NCBI RefSeq assembly: GCF_027107535.1
Contig: NZ_CP114283.1
Span: 6,572,001-6,636,000 of the forward strand
Direction: 5' to 3'
Origin: Streptomyces aurantiacus
GTDB lineage: Bacteria > Actinomycetota > Actinomycetes > Streptomycetales > Streptomycetaceae
DNA length: 64,000 bases
Each line of letters begins with the position of its first letter. Position 1 is the stretch's first letter. A model generated the notes under the pieces. It searched no databases and had not been told where the DNA came from. It saw nothing but the letters and a program-made list of their open reading frames with translations. A program made the position numbers and the translations under genes. Shown here in pieces: positions 37,091 through 45,800 of the stretch.

Positions 37091-38113
37091 TCACCCGCGG
37101 TTTCCGGAGACGGTCTCGCGGGCGGCCCTCAGGGACTCCTTGAGGGAACCCATGGTGGCCAGGACCGCGGTCGGCTCGTAGCCGCAGTGCGCCATGCAGT
37201 TGGCGCAGCGCGGGTCCTTGCCGCGACCGTACGCGTCCCAGTCGGTGTCCTCGACGAGCTCCCTGTACGTCGTGACGTACCCGTCGCTCATCAGGTAGCA
37301 GGGCTTCTGCCAGCCGAAGAGCGAGTAGTTGGGGATCGCCCACGCCGTGCACGGGAAGTCGACCTTGCCCTCCAGGAAGTCCAGGAAGAGCGGGGAGTGG
37401 TTGAGCCGCCAGCGCCGCCGGTTGCCGCCCCCGAAAGCCTTCTTGAACAGTTCCCGGGTCTGCTCGACGCCCAGGAAGTGCTCCTGGTCGGGCGCCTTCT
37501 CGTAGGCGTAGGCGGGCGAGATCATCATCTCGTCGACCTGGAGGTCGTCGTTGAGGAAGTCGAGCACCTCGATGATCGTCTGCGGGGTGTCGGTATTGAA
37601 GAAGGTCGAGTTGGTGGTCACCCGGAAGCCGCGCTTCTTGGCCTCCTTGATGGCCTCCACGGCCTCGTCGAACACTCCCTCCTTGGCGACGGACTCGTCG
37701 TGCCGCTCCCGCAGGCCGTCGATGTGCACGGCGAACGCGAAGTAGGGGGACGGCGTGAACTTGTCCATCTTCTTGCGCATCAGCATGGCGTTGGTGCACA
37801 GGAAGACGTACTTCTTCCGGGCCACCAGCTGCCGTACGATCTCGTCGATCTTCGGGTGCATCAGAGGCTCGCCGCCGGCGATGGACACCATCGGCGCCCC
37901 GGACTCCAGCACCGCCCCGACGGCCTGGGCCACCGGCATGCGCTGTTTGAGCACTCCGGCCGGGTGCTGGATCTTGCCGCAGCCCTCGCATGCCAGATTG
38001 CAGGCGTAGAGCGGTTCAAGCTCGACGATCAGCGGAAACTTCTCCCGCTTGCGCAGTTTCTGTTCGAAGAGATACGTCGCGACCTTGATGGTCTGGCGGA
38101 GCGGCATGGCCAT
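37091..38113 (-). CDS. hpnH: Adenosylhopane synthase, radical SAM (HpnH)
   Basis: 340 aa, the usual length. Radical SAM cysteines in [10 protein letters not shown] (about 37-46), [11 protein letters not shown] for SAM binding, and a C-terminal cysteine set ([12 protein letters not shown]). It adds a 5'-deoxyadenosyl radical to diploptene to form adenosylhopane, the first side-chain step. Start at ATG 38113 behind GGAGGTG, giving [15 protein letters not shown]; an in-frame start 39 bases upstream is not supported. Five bases separate it from hpnG. Confidence 0.96.
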   Translation of the reverse strand: MAMPLRQTIKVATYLFEQKLRKREKFPLIVELEPLYACNLACEGCGKIQHPAGVLKQRMPVAQAVGAVLESGAPMVSIAGGEPLMHPKIDEIVRQLVARKKYVFLCTNAMLMRKKMDKFTPSPYFAFAVHIDGLRERHDESVAKEGVFDEAVEAIKEAKKRGFRVTTNSTFFNTDTPQTIIEVLDFLNDDLQVDEMMISPAYAYEKAPDQEHFLGVEQTRELFKKAFGGGNRRRWRLNHSPLFLDFLEGKVDFPCTAWAIPNYSLFGWQKPCYLMSDGYVTTYRELVEDTDWDAYGRGKDPRCANCMAHCGYEPTAVLATMGSLKESLRAARETVSGNRG

Positions 38114-38118
38114 CTGGC

Positions 38119-38763
38119 TCACCTCCTGGGGAGCAGCAAAGAACGGTGCCATTCGAAGAAAGCGGGTAGAACGGCACGAAGAACACGGAAGGCTGATATT
38201 CCACCGCGCACCGTGCCGATCCGGACGAGTTCATGTTCTGGAGCGTCCACGACCACCCGTACGGCCGCAACCGGGCGCACGCCCGCGCGGACGGCGCGGT
38301 GAAGCGTGGCCGCCGACTCCATGTCGACCGCGATCGCGCCGGTCGCGAGCAGATCCGACCGTTCCTGGCCGCGCACGACGTGATCGGAACCGGTGAGGGG
38401 TCCCGTGTGGACGGTGCGCCCGGGCACGGCACGCATCAGTTCCTTGACCAGCAGGTCGGCTCCCACACACGGCGTGGTGCCGCGTGGGTCCCGGGTCTCC
38501 TCGGCGACGACCAGGTCTCCCGGGTGCATACCGGGGGCGAGCCCGGCACAGAAGCCCGTGGCCAGGACGGCCGCACCCTGCAGAGAGGGACCGGCCAGGG
38601 CCCGGCCGACCGCCCGCTCGGCGGCCTTGGGCCCCATGCCCGTACGCAGCACGGTGACCGGGCCGTCGGCCCCGCCGCGGCTGCCGCCGGTGCGCAGGGC
38701 GAGGTGCTCGATGCCGAGCGCGCAGGCGATCAGCAGCGGGGCGGCGGCCGGTGTGCCGGTCAT
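38119..38763 (-). CDS. hpnG: Adenosylhopane nucleosidase / hopanoid-associated phosphorylase (HpnG)
   Basis: 214 aa, nucleoside phosphorylase-like fold (PNP/UDP family). LLIACALGIEHLAL, VLRTGMGPKAAERAV, VLATGFCAGLAPGMHPGDLVVAEE and the active-site AIAVDMESAATLHRA. It removes adenine from adenosylhopane to yield ribosylhopane. ATG at 38763 overlaps the shc stop (ATGA). Confidence 0.93.
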   Translation of the reverse strand: MTGTPAAAPLLIACALGIEHLALRTGGSRGGADGPVTVLRTGMGPKAAERAVGRALAGPSLQGAAVLATGFCAGLAPGMHPGDLVVAEETRDPRGTTPCVGADLLVKELMRAVPGRTVHTGPLTGSDHVVRGQERSDLLATGAIAVDMESAATLHRAVRAGVRPVAAVRVVVDAPEHELVRIGTVRGGISAFRVLRAVLPAFFEWHRSLLLPRR

Positions 38764-40781
38764 CCGCTCCCCCTGCCCGCCGGGCCGCGCGGACCGGCGA
38801 AGGGTTCGCCGTTGACGTACCGGCCGAGCGCGGTGAGCGGGAAGACCTGGCGGTAGAGGTGGTAGTTGATCGAGAAGTCCCACGGGAACCCGGTGCCGGT
38901 GAAGTACGGCTCGTCCCAGGAGCCGTCCGCCAGCTGGGTCTCCGCGAGCCAGGCGACACCACGCTCGGCGGCCTTGGAGTCCCGCTCCCCGGCCGCGAGC
39001 AGCGCCAACAGCGCCCACCCGGTCTGGGACGCGGTCGACGCGCCCCGCCCGCTCCACTCGGCGGCGTCGTGGTAGGAGCGCAGGTCCTCGCCCCAGCCGC
39101 CGTCGTCGTTCTGCACGGTCTCCAGCCAGGCGACCGCCCGACGGATCGCGGGATGCGAGGCGGGCAGTCCGGCTGCCACCAGGGCGGGCACCACCGACCC
39201 TGTCCCATAGACGTAGTTGACGCCCCAGCGGCCGAACCAGGAGCCGTTCGCCTCCTGTTCGGCGAGCAGCCACTCGATACCGCGGCGGGTGCGCGGGTCG
39301 TGGGCCAGCCCTTCGACGGCGAGCATCTCCACGACGTGTGCGGTGACGTCGGCGGACGGCGGGTCGATGACCTCGCCGAAGTCGCAGAACGGCAGCCGGT
39401 TGGGGAAGGGGCTGGTGTTGTCGACGTCGAAGGCGCCCCACGCGCCGTTCTTGGACTGCATGCCGAGGTTCCAGCGCACCCCGCGCCCGATGGCCTTCTC
39501 CACTCGCTCCGGGTCGTGGTGCTTGACCCGGCGCAGCGCGAGGACCACCTCGGCGGTGTCGTCGATGTCCGGGTAGTTGTCGTTGTGGAACTCGAACGCC
39601 CAGCCTCCGGGCGCGAGTCCGGGCCGCTTGACCGCCCAGTCGCCGGGTCGGACGATCTCCTCTCCGAGCATCCAGTCCGCGGCCCTCACCAGCTGCGGAT
39701 GATCGGCGGGCACGCCCGCGTCGGCGAGCGCGATGGTCGCGAGGCAGGTGTCCCAGACCGGTGACTGGCAGGCCTCGATCATCCGGGCCCCGTCCTCGCG
39801 CCAGACGGTGAAGCGGTCGAGGGACGCCAGCCCCTCGCGCATCACCGGGTGTTGTAGGTCGTAGCCCAGCAGGTGCAGGGCGATGATCGAGTACACGGCG
39901 GGCGGCTGGATGCCACCCCAGCAGCCGTCGTTCTCCTGGCGCTCGATGATCCAGCGGGCCGCGGTGTTCATCGCGGCTCTGCGGAGCCGGCGCGGGGCGA
40001 CCTTGCGGTAGACGTGCAGGGCCTTGTCGAGCCGCTGGAAGGCTCCGTCCCAACTCGCCACCGGGGCGAGGGGCTTGACCGGGTTGGGGTCACGGTGGTC
40101 GGTGTGCAGCTCGTCCAGCGCGAAGGGCGCGGGCCGTACCGGGCGTTTTGCCGAGACGACGGTGAGCGGCACGATGGTCTGCCGGGCCCAGCAGCCGAAG
40201 TCGTAGATGTTGAGCGGCACCCACTTCGGGAAGTAGATGAGCTCAGGGGGCAGTTCGGGGAGGTCGTCCCACTTCCACCAGCCGAACAGGGCGAGCCAGA
40301 TCCGGGTGAAGACCCGGGCCGCGGCGATGCCGCCCCTTTCACGGATCCACGCGGACGCCTTCGCCATGTGCGGATCGTCCGGCGCGTCACCGGCCAGCCG
40401 CAGGGCGACGTACGCCTCGATGGTGGTGGAGAGTTCGCCCGGTCCGCCGTAGAAGGAGGCCCAGGTGCCGTCCTCGCGCTGCTCGCCGCGGACGAACAGT
40501 GCGGCGGCGTGCGTGGTCTTCTCGTCGTGGATGCCCAGGAACTGACGGAGCAGCAGGTCTTCGGCGTCCATCGTGACGTTGGTCTCGAGGTCGCCCTTCC
40601 ACCAGCCCTCGGCGTCCTGCGTGGCGAGCAGGAAGTCGGTGGCGCGCTGTATCGCGCGCGCGGCGGCGTCTGGGATATCGGCTGTCCCGGCCGCCGCGGG
40701 AATCGATTCTGTCCGGATGTCGCTGGCCGAGGCAGCGCGGGGCGGCAGGGCCCCGGTGCTTCCGTCGGTCGTCGCTGTCAT
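38760..40781 (-). CDS. shc: Squalene-hopene cyclase
   Basis: 673 aa. Membrane-bound monotopic enzyme that cyclises squalene to hopene and hopanol. Catalytic DIDDTAEV (DxDD motif, about 355-362); QW repeats such as QENDGCWGG, NGAWGAFDVDN, EANGSWFGRWG, DDGGWGED and DGSWDEP; conserved end GTGFPWDFSINYHLYRQVFPL. ATG at 40781 behind GGGGAA; an ATG 24 bases upstream has no good site. It starts a new block 112 bases after the polyprenyl synthase gene, so a second promoter is possible there. Confidence 0.97.
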   Translation of the reverse strand: MTATTDGSTGALPPRAASASDIRTESIPAAAGTADIPDAAARAIQRATDFLLATQDAEGWWKGDLETNVTMDAEDLLLRQFLGIHDEKTTHAAALFVRGEQREDGTWASFYGGPGELSTTIEAYVALRLAGDAPDDPHMAKASAWIRERGGIAAARVFTRIWLALFGWWKWDDLPELPPELIYFPKWVPLNIYDFGCWARQTIVPLTVVSAKRPVRPAPFALDELHTDHRDPNPVKPLAPVASWDGAFQRLDKALHVYRKVAPRRLRRAAMNTAARWIIERQENDGCWGGIQPPAVYSIIALHLLGYDLQHPVMREGLASLDRFTVWREDGARMIEACQSPVWDTCLATIALADAGVPADHPQLVRAADWMLGEEIVRPGDWAVKRPGLAPGGWAFEFHNDNYPDIDDTAEVVLALRRVKHHDPERVEKAIGRGVRWNLGMQSKNGAWGAFDVDNTSPFPNRLPFCDFGEVIDPPSADVTAHVVEMLAVEGLAHDPRTRRGIEWLLAEQEANGSWFGRWGVNYVYGTGSVVPALVAAGLPASHPAIRRAVAWLETVQNDDGGWGEDLRSYHDAAEWSGRGASTASQTGWALLALLAAGERDSKAAERGVAWLAETQLADGSWDEPYFTGTGFPWDFSINYHLYRQVFPLTALGRYVNGEPFAGPRGPAGRGSG

Positions 40782-40893
40782 GGCTTCCCCTTCGTGCAGT
40801 GGCATGTCTCTGCTGTGGGTCCGCCGTCGGCCGGTGCTCGTTTTCCCGCAGCACCGGCCGGCGACTACGCGAGGTTTATTCGACCGATAGTGA

Positions 40894-42024
40894 TCATCTC
40901 TTTCGGACGACGACGAAGTCGGCGAGCTCCACGAACTGGGCCCGTACCCGGTCCGGCATGTGGATCATGTCGAGCGCCTCGATGGCGACGGTGTGCTGCC
41001 GGCGCGCCTCCTGGGCGGTCCACTCGCGGCCGCCGGCCTCCTCGATGAGAGCTGCGCGCACGGCGAACTCCTCCTCGGAGAAGTTCTCGAAGTCGCTGCT
41101 CCTGGCGTCCTCGGCGAGCAGTTCACCGAGGCGCGCGGAGGCCGGGCCGCCCGCCGCGAGCGCGGCGACGACCGGCAGGGACTTCTTGCGCTGACGCAGG
41201 TCGCTCCAGGTCTGCTTGCCGGTGGCCACCGGGTCGCCCCAGATGCCTAGCAGGTCGTCGACGGCCTGGAAGGCGAGGCCGAGGTGGTAGCCGTACTTCT
41301 CCAGCGTGTCGGCCGTGCGGTCGTCGGCGCCGCCGAGGACCGCGCCGATGGAACAGGCGCAGGCGAGCAGCGCACCCGTCTTGTTGCCCTCCATCTCCAG
41401 GCACTCCTCGACGCTGACACGGTCGCGGTGCTCGTAGGAGATGTCCTGGGCCTGGCCGTCGATCAGCGCGCGCGTGGCGGTGGTCAGGCGGCGCGTGGCA
41501 CGGCCCGCCTCGACCGTGCCGAGTTCCAGGAGCAGTTCGTTGGCCAGGGCGAACAGGGCGTCGCCGACGAGGATCGCCTGCGCGGGGCCGTGCACCTTCC
41601 AGACGGTGTCACGGTGGCGGCGCTGCTCGTCGCCGTCCATCAGGTCGTCGTGCAGGAGTGAGAAGTTGTGCACCAGTTCGACGGCGACCGCGCCCGGCAC
41701 GCCCACCTCGGGGGCCGCGCCGGCCGCCTCGGCGGACAGGACGGCGAGGGCGGGACGTACGGCCTTGCCGCCGTCGCCGTCGGCGGGGTTGCCCTCGGCG
41801 TCGATCCAGCCGAAGTGGTAGGCGGCAACGGTGTCCATAGGAGGTGCCAGGCGGTCGATGGCCGCCCGCAGTACCGGTGTGGCCAGGGTCCGGCCGCGCT
41901 CCAGGAGCGCGGTCACGTCCACCGCGTCGGCAGCCTTGGATGCCGGGGGCACAGTGGGCACAGTCTCTCCTCTACTTGCGATACGGGGGGTGCGGGAGCC
42001 TGCCGCGCTCTGGTCGAGCGTCAC
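40894..42024 (-). CDS. Polyprenyl (farnesyl-type) diphosphate synthase of the hopanoid cluster
   Basis: 376 aa. Trans-prenyltransferase with the first Asp-rich motif LLHDDLMDGD (about 128-137) and the second VDDLLGIWGD (about 280), plus GGKAVRPALAVLSAEA. It should elongate DMAPP with IPP to farnesyl diphosphate, the substrate of HpnD; chain length is inferred from context. A stretch of about 55 residues precedes the fold. GTG start overlaps hpnE by 4 bases (GTGA). Confidence 0.92.
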   Translation of the reverse strand: MTLDQSAAGSRTPRIASRGETVPTVPPASKAADAVDVTALLERGRTLATPVLRAAIDRLAPPMDTVAAYHFGWIDAEGNPADGDGGKAVRPALAVLSAEAAGAAPEVGVPGAVAVELVHNFSLLHDDLMDGDEQRRHRDTVWKVHGPAQAILVGDALFALANELLLELGTVEAGRATRRLTTATRALIDGQAQDISYEHRDRVSVEECLEMEGNKTGALLACACSIGAVLGGADDRTADTLEKYGYHLGLAFQAVDDLLGIWGDPVATGKQTWSDLRQRKKSLPVVAALAAGGPASARLGELLAEDARSSDFENFSEEEFAVRAALIEEAGGREWTAQEARRQHTVAIEALDMIHMPDRVRAQFVELADFVVVRKR

Positions 42025-43445
42025 GCCGCCTCCTCGAAGAGCTCGAAGAGGTGGTCGCGGGGCCGGCCCAGGGCGCTCAGCGCGGCGTGGGCCGCGCTCA
42101 CGCCGCTGCGGACCGCACTCTCCATGGTCGCGGGCCACCCTGTGGCGGTCCACGCGCCGGCCAGGTAGAGGCCGGTTGCCTTGGTGCGGGCGCCGGGCCG
42201 CAGCCGTCCGACGCCGGGGGCCGGGGCGAACGTCGCCGTGCGCTCCCGGGTCACGAAGAAGTCCCGTACCTCGGCGCCACGGGTGCCGGGCAGCAGCCGC
42301 TCCAGCTCCGGCAGATACCGCTCGCGCAACACCGAGACCGGTTCGTCGATCTCGTCCTGCGCGGCGGACTGGGACAGTGCGAGGTACTGGCCCTGCGAGA
42401 GTCCGGACGCCTCGGTCCGGTCGAAGACCCACTGCACCGGGGAGCCGAGCGCGGCGAAGAACGGCCGGGCGAGCACCTTCCGGTCGTACACGACGTGGAT
42501 GTTGAGGATCGGCGCCGTACCGATGTCGAGCAGCCGCTCGGGGGCGTCGAGCGCGCCGTCGGGCAGCAGGTCGTGGGCCTCGCGCTGCGGCACGGCGAGC
42601 ACGACCGTGTCGGCGTCGAGCGTCTCGCCGGGAACCTGAACGCTCCAACGCCCGTTCCCGTGTTGGGAGATGGAGGTGACGCGTGTACGGACTTCGGTAC
42701 GGACGCCCGCGGAGTCGAGCGCCTTGCGGGCCAGCCGGTCGTGCAGTTCGCCCAGCGGGACGCGTGCCCAGCCGATGTCGGCCGCGCCCGGGTCGGAGAG
42801 CAGACCGGTCTTGAACACCATCGCGGCGAGCCCGAGCGAAGCGTCGCCGGCCACCGCGTTGAGAGTGGCGACCCCCACGAGGTCCCACAGTGCCTCGACG
42901 GCACGCTCCGACTGACCGTGCTCGGCCAGCCAGGTGCCGAAGTTCTGCGCGTCGAGCGCCGGGTCGGCGAGGTCGAGCCCCTTGAGTGCCAGTGCGGCAC
43001 GACCGACCTTGGCGCGCTCCGAGAGCGACAGATGGGGATATGTGGCGAGGCTGCGCGCCAGATGCAGCGGTACGGGCAGCGCCGTGCGGCCGATTCTGCC
43101 GAGTCTGCGTCCCGGTTCGCCCTCCGCGTCGAGGACGGGGACGTCGAGACGGTCCTGCAGCGGCGCGAGTTCGGCTCCGTCGACACGGTCGAGGAACCAG
43201 CGGTAGGCGGTGCAGCAGCGCATGTACACGTGCTGGCCGTTGTCCACGGTGAGTCCGTCGCGCTGGAAGGAGAAGGCGAGCCCGCCGAGCCGGGGCCGGC
43301 CTTCGAGCAGCGTCACCCGCACTCCCGCGTCGGCGAGCGCGAGCGCCGCGGTCATCCCCGCGAGCCCCCCGCCGACCACCACGGCCGTCGCGGGGCCGCT
43401 CGGCGGGTCCGCATCGAGTTCCTCGTCCTGCGTCGTGTCGTTCAT
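42021..43445 (-). CDS. hpnE: Hydroxysqualene dehydroxylase (HpnE), FAD-dependent
   Basis: 474 aa. Phytoene-desaturase-like amine-oxidase family: FAD-binding [35 protein letters not shown] near the N-terminus, VDNGQHVYMRCCTAYRWFLDR, C-terminal GLYLAGAWTATGWPATMESAVRSG. It reduces hydroxysqualene to squalene, the third step of the HpnCDE route. ATG at 43445 behind GAAGGTG; this ATG overlaps the stop of a 46-aa ORF (ATGA). Confidence 0.94.
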   Translation of the reverse strand: MNDTTQDEELDADPPSGPATAVVVGGGLAGMTAALALADAGVRVTLLEGRPRLGGLAFSFQRDGLTVDNGQHVYMRCCTAYRWFLDRVDGAELAPLQDRLDVPVLDAEGEPGRRLGRIGRTALPVPLHLARSLATYPHLSLSERAKVGRAALALKGLDLADPALDAQNFGTWLAEHGQSERAVEALWDLVGVATLNAVAGDASLGLAAMVFKTGLLSDPGAADIGWARVPLGELHDRLARKALDSAGVRTEVRTRVTSISQHGNGRWSVQVPGETLDADTVVLAVPQREAHDLLPDGALDAPERLLDIGTAPILNIHVVYDRKVLARPFFAALGSPVQWVFDRTEASGLSQGQYLALSQSAAQDEIDEPVSVLRERYLPELERLLPGTRGAEVRDFFVTRERTATFAPAPGVGRLRPGARTKATGLYLAGAWTATGWPATMESAVRSGVSAAHAALSALGRPRDHLFELFEEAA

Positions 43446-43582
43446 CGTGCACCTTCCCCCGCGGCCTCGCCGTGCCGGTGGAACGGGGCACGGCCGGCCG
43501 TTGAAGTCAGGGACGCCGTCCCCGGCCGGAGGGTTGCGCACCGTTTCCCGGTACTTGCGTCGTCTTGGTCCGGACTGTCCAT
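43442..43582 (-). CDS. Small 46-aa protein between hpnD and hpnE (DUF6380-like)
   Basis: The ATG shares a base with the hpnD stop (TGATG) and its TGA overlaps the hpnE ATG (ATGA), so it fills the 136-base gap exactly. It begins MDSPDQDDASTGKR and ends RAPFHRHGEAAGEGAR; basic C-terminal half, one cysteine, no membrane helix. I recall a similar short family (DUF6380) in Streptomyces but cannot verify it. Its minimum role may be to couple translation of hpnD and hpnE. Confidence 0.7.
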   Translation of the reverse strand: MDSPDQDDASTGKRCATLRPGTASLTSTAGRAPFHRHGEAAGEGAR

Positions 43583-44532
43583 CAGGCGCGCCTCCTGACG
43601 GTGCGGCGGGAGACGTGCCGGGCGTCGAGCCCGGAGAGGCCCCGCACGGCGACGTACGCCTTCTCGCGTCCGGGCAGCGAGACCCGGCCGCGCAGGACGG
43701 CCTCCGGTTCGCGCTCGATGCGGTCGAGGAGGCGGCGGTAGATGCCGGCCATCGCGGCGACACAGGCGCCGCTGCGGCGGTCCAGCATCGGCAGCAGCCG
43801 GTAACCCTCCGCGAAAAGCGCGCGGGCCCGACGCACTTCGAAGTGCACGAGGCCCGCGAAGTCGGAGCCCTCCGGTGGATGCGCCCCGTCGAACCCGGCC
43901 GAGCAGCCGAACTTCGCGAGGTCGTCCGCGGGCAGGTAGGTCCGTCCGCCCTCGGCGTCCTCCCGAACGTCCCTGAGGATGTTGGTGAGTTGCAGCGCGA
44001 GCCCGAGCGTGTCCGCGTACTCCGGCGCCCGCTCGGCTCCGCGCGCCCCCGGTTCCGTACCGAACACTCCGAGCGAGAGCCGGCCGATGGCCCCGGCGAC
44101 GCAGCGGCAGTAGACCCTCAGGTCGTCCCAGGTCTCGTAGGTCTCGCCGCGGACGTCCATCAGGACTCCGTCGATGAGTTCGTCGAGGCCGTCGAGCGGG
44201 ACCGGGAAGTGGTCCGCCGTGTGGCGAAGGGCGACGGCGACAGGGTCGGTGTCGTCCTCGTCCACGGAGCGGTCGCGGACGCGGGCGAGCAGCGCCCGGG
44301 TCTCCTCGAGCCGCGCGGCCTTGACGTCGGGGGCGAGCGCGCCGTCACCGATGTCGTCCACGCGCCGCGAGAACGCGTACAGCGCCGACATGGCGCGGCG
44401 CTTGGGCGTCGGCAGCAGCCGGATGCCGTACGCGAAGTTGCGGGCCTGCTGTCCGGTGACCGCCTCGCAGTAGCCGTAAGCGGCGAGTACCGGTGCGGAC
44501 ATGCGTGGTTCCGACTCCACGGTCCGGATCAC
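43582..44532 (-). CDS. hpnD: Presqualene diphosphate synthase (HpnD)
   Basis: 316 aa, squalene/phytoene synthase fold. Condenses two farnesyl diphosphates to presqualene diphosphate. Asp-rich motifs RRVDDIGDG (about 56) and NILRDVREDAEGGRTYLP (about 190). GTG at 44532 overlaps the hpnC stop (GTGA); an internal ATG at 44502 (MSAPVLAAYGYC) would also leave the fold intact. Confidence 0.94.
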   Translation of the reverse strand: MIRTVESEPRMSAPVLAAYGYCEAVTGQQARNFAYGIRLLPTPKRRAMSALYAFSRRVDDIGDGALAPDVKAARLEETRALLARVRDRSVDEDDTDPVAVALRHTADHFPVPLDGLDELIDGVLMDVRGETYETWDDLRVYCRCVAGAIGRLSLGVFGTEPGARGAERAPEYADTLGLALQLTNILRDVREDAEGGRTYLPADDLAKFGCSAGFDGAHPPEGSDFAGLVHFEVRRARALFAEGYRLLPMLDRRSGACVAAMAGIYRRLLDRIEREPEAVLRGRVSLPGREKAYVAVRGLSGLDARHVSRRTVRRRA

Positions 44533-45431
44533 CCCTCTCCTCGCAGAGTCACTCCCACCTCGCGCAGCAACTGGATCTTGCCGGGCTTGGGCGGGCCGGG
44601 AAGTACGTCGTATTCGGCGGCGGCGATCGCTCGGATCGCCGCCCTTCCTCCCGCGACGAAGCCCGCGAGCAGCAGCCTCAGCCTGCCGTGGACGCTACCC
44701 ACGAGGGGGGTGCCTTCATTCAGGAGGTGCCGGGCGCGTTCTGCTTCGTATGCAACCAGTGCGCGCACCGATGCGCCTGCCGTTCGTGCGGCGAGATCCG
44801 CCTCCTGGACGTGAAAACGCTTCATGTCCTCGGCGGGCAGGTAGACACGGTCGCGGCCGAGGTCCTCGGCGACGTCCTGGAGGTGCTCGACGATCTGCAG
44901 CGCCGTACAGACCGCGTCCGAGCGGCGGACCCGTTCGGGAGTCGAGGTCCCCGTGACGGAGAGGACCAGACGGCCCACCGGGTTGGCGGACAGCTCGCAG
45001 TAGGCGAGGAGCTCGTCGTAGGTCTCGTACCGCTTGACGAGCTGGTCCTGGCGGTTCGCCGCGATCAGCCCGAGGAAGGGCTCGGGGGTCAGGCCGGCAC
45101 GGCGGACCGTCGGCTGGAGGCGGCGCAGGAGCGGGTGGCCGGGAGTCGAGTCGAAGACCTTGCGCAGGTCCGCCTCGAAGGCGTCGAGCAGGACGAGCCG
45201 GTCCTCGGCCTCTGCCGGGGAGACGCCCAGGAGGCGGGCGTCGGCACCGCCGGGGGCCAGGTCCCCGTCCCCGATGTCGTCGACCAGCCGGGCGAATCCG
45301 TAGACGGCCATGAGGTCGTCGCGCCAGGCCCTGGGCAGGAAGAACGGCGCCACGGGAAAGTTCTCGTGAGCGGCCTTGGCGAGGGTGGTGCGCTCCGGGT
45401 CGCCGGCGCGCGCCGTCCCGGCCGGCGTCAC
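44529..45431 (-). CDS. hpnC: Hydroxysqualene synthase (HpnC)
   Basis: 300 aa, second squalene/phytoene synthase-fold protein. Converts presqualene diphosphate to hydroxysqualene. AAHENFPVAPFFLPRAWRDDLMAVYGFARLVDDIGDGDL near the start (DDxGD), VEHLQDVAEDLGRDRVYLPAEDM for the second motif. First main gene of the hopanoid operon. GTG start overlaps the stop of a 21-codon upstream ORF by 4 bases (GTGA). Confidence 0.94.
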   Translation of the reverse strand: MTPAGTARAGDPERTTLAKAAHENFPVAPFFLPRAWRDDLMAVYGFARLVDDIGDGDLAPGGADARLLGVSPAEAEDRLVLLDAFEADLRKVFDSTPGHPLLRRLQPTVRRAGLTPEPFLGLIAANRQDQLVKRYETYDELLAYCELSANPVGRLVLSVTGTSTPERVRRSDAVCTALQIVEHLQDVAEDLGRDRVYLPAEDMKRFHVQEADLAARTAGASVRALVAYEAERARHLLNEGTPLVGSVHGRLRLLLAGFVAGGRAAIRAIAAAEYDVLPGPPKPGKIQLLREVGVTLRGEG

Positions 45432-45493
45432 CGCTGGCTACCCGGACCGGGGACGGCGCACGCACAGCGGAGCTGGAGAGTTTCCGTAGCCAT
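45428..45493 (-). CDS. Possible 21-aa leader peptide coupled to hpnC
   Basis: ATG at 45493 opens MATETLQLRCACAVPGPGSQR and stops in a GTGA overlap with hpnC. GGGAG lies 11 bases upstream. hpnC itself has no good ribosome-binding site in front of its GTG, so reinitiation from this ORF could drive it. It could instead be chance. Confidence 0.4.
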   Translation of the reverse strand: MATETLQLRCACAVPGPGSQR

Positions 45494-45636
45494 TGCCGTC
45501 ACATCTCCCGTTCTACACTGCTGACCCAATGGTGACTATTTCGGACACGCCGCCCGGCGGTCCGCGCAGCAGACCCTATGCCGGTTGTCGCGCATTATCG
45601 CCCCACTTGCCGCGAATCAGCACCGGTACAGCTTAC

Positions 45637-45646
45637 GTTGTACAAC
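45637..45646. promoter_or_regulatory. Palindrome upstream of the hopanoid operon
   Basis: GTTGTACAAC is a perfect 10-bp palindrome about 145 bases before the leader ORF of hpnC, in the only stretch that can hold the operon's promoter. No regulator can be named. Confidence 0.3.
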
Positions 45647-45744
45647 CCGCCATGACCCGTCGGGGTGTCCGGCACATCACAAGAACACACCGATTGGCGT
45701 CAAGATTCCTAAGGACGACCGGAGTTGGCCCATTCTTTGCAGAC

Positions 45745-45780
45745 GCAGGGCCCCGTCGGAACGTTCCGACGGGGCCCTGC
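45745..45780 (-). terminator. Terminator of the TagGH-type exporter operon
   Basis: A 36-base perfect palindrome with 18-base arms (GCAGGGCCCCGTCGGAAC and its complement), 20 bases past the stop of the ATPase gene. It isolates the exporter operon from the hopanoid operon transcribed in the same direction. Confidence 0.88.
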
Positions 45781-45800
45781 ACTGTCTCGGGCGATCCGGG

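Noticed and set aside
38119..40053. A 644-codon frame that looks like a fusion ending in HpnG
   Set aside because: The part before the HpnG ATG at 38763 is the wrong-frame image of shc; the ATGA overlap marks the true start.
40894..43491. An apparent 865-codon fusion ending in the polyprenyl synthase
   Set aside because: The first half is the shifted frame of hpnE; the true gene starts at the GTGA overlap at 42024.
31520..45500. Horizontal acquisition of the hopanoid cluster
   Set aside because: Base composition and codon use match the surroundings, there are no mobile-element marks at its edges, and the gene order is the standard Streptomyces one.
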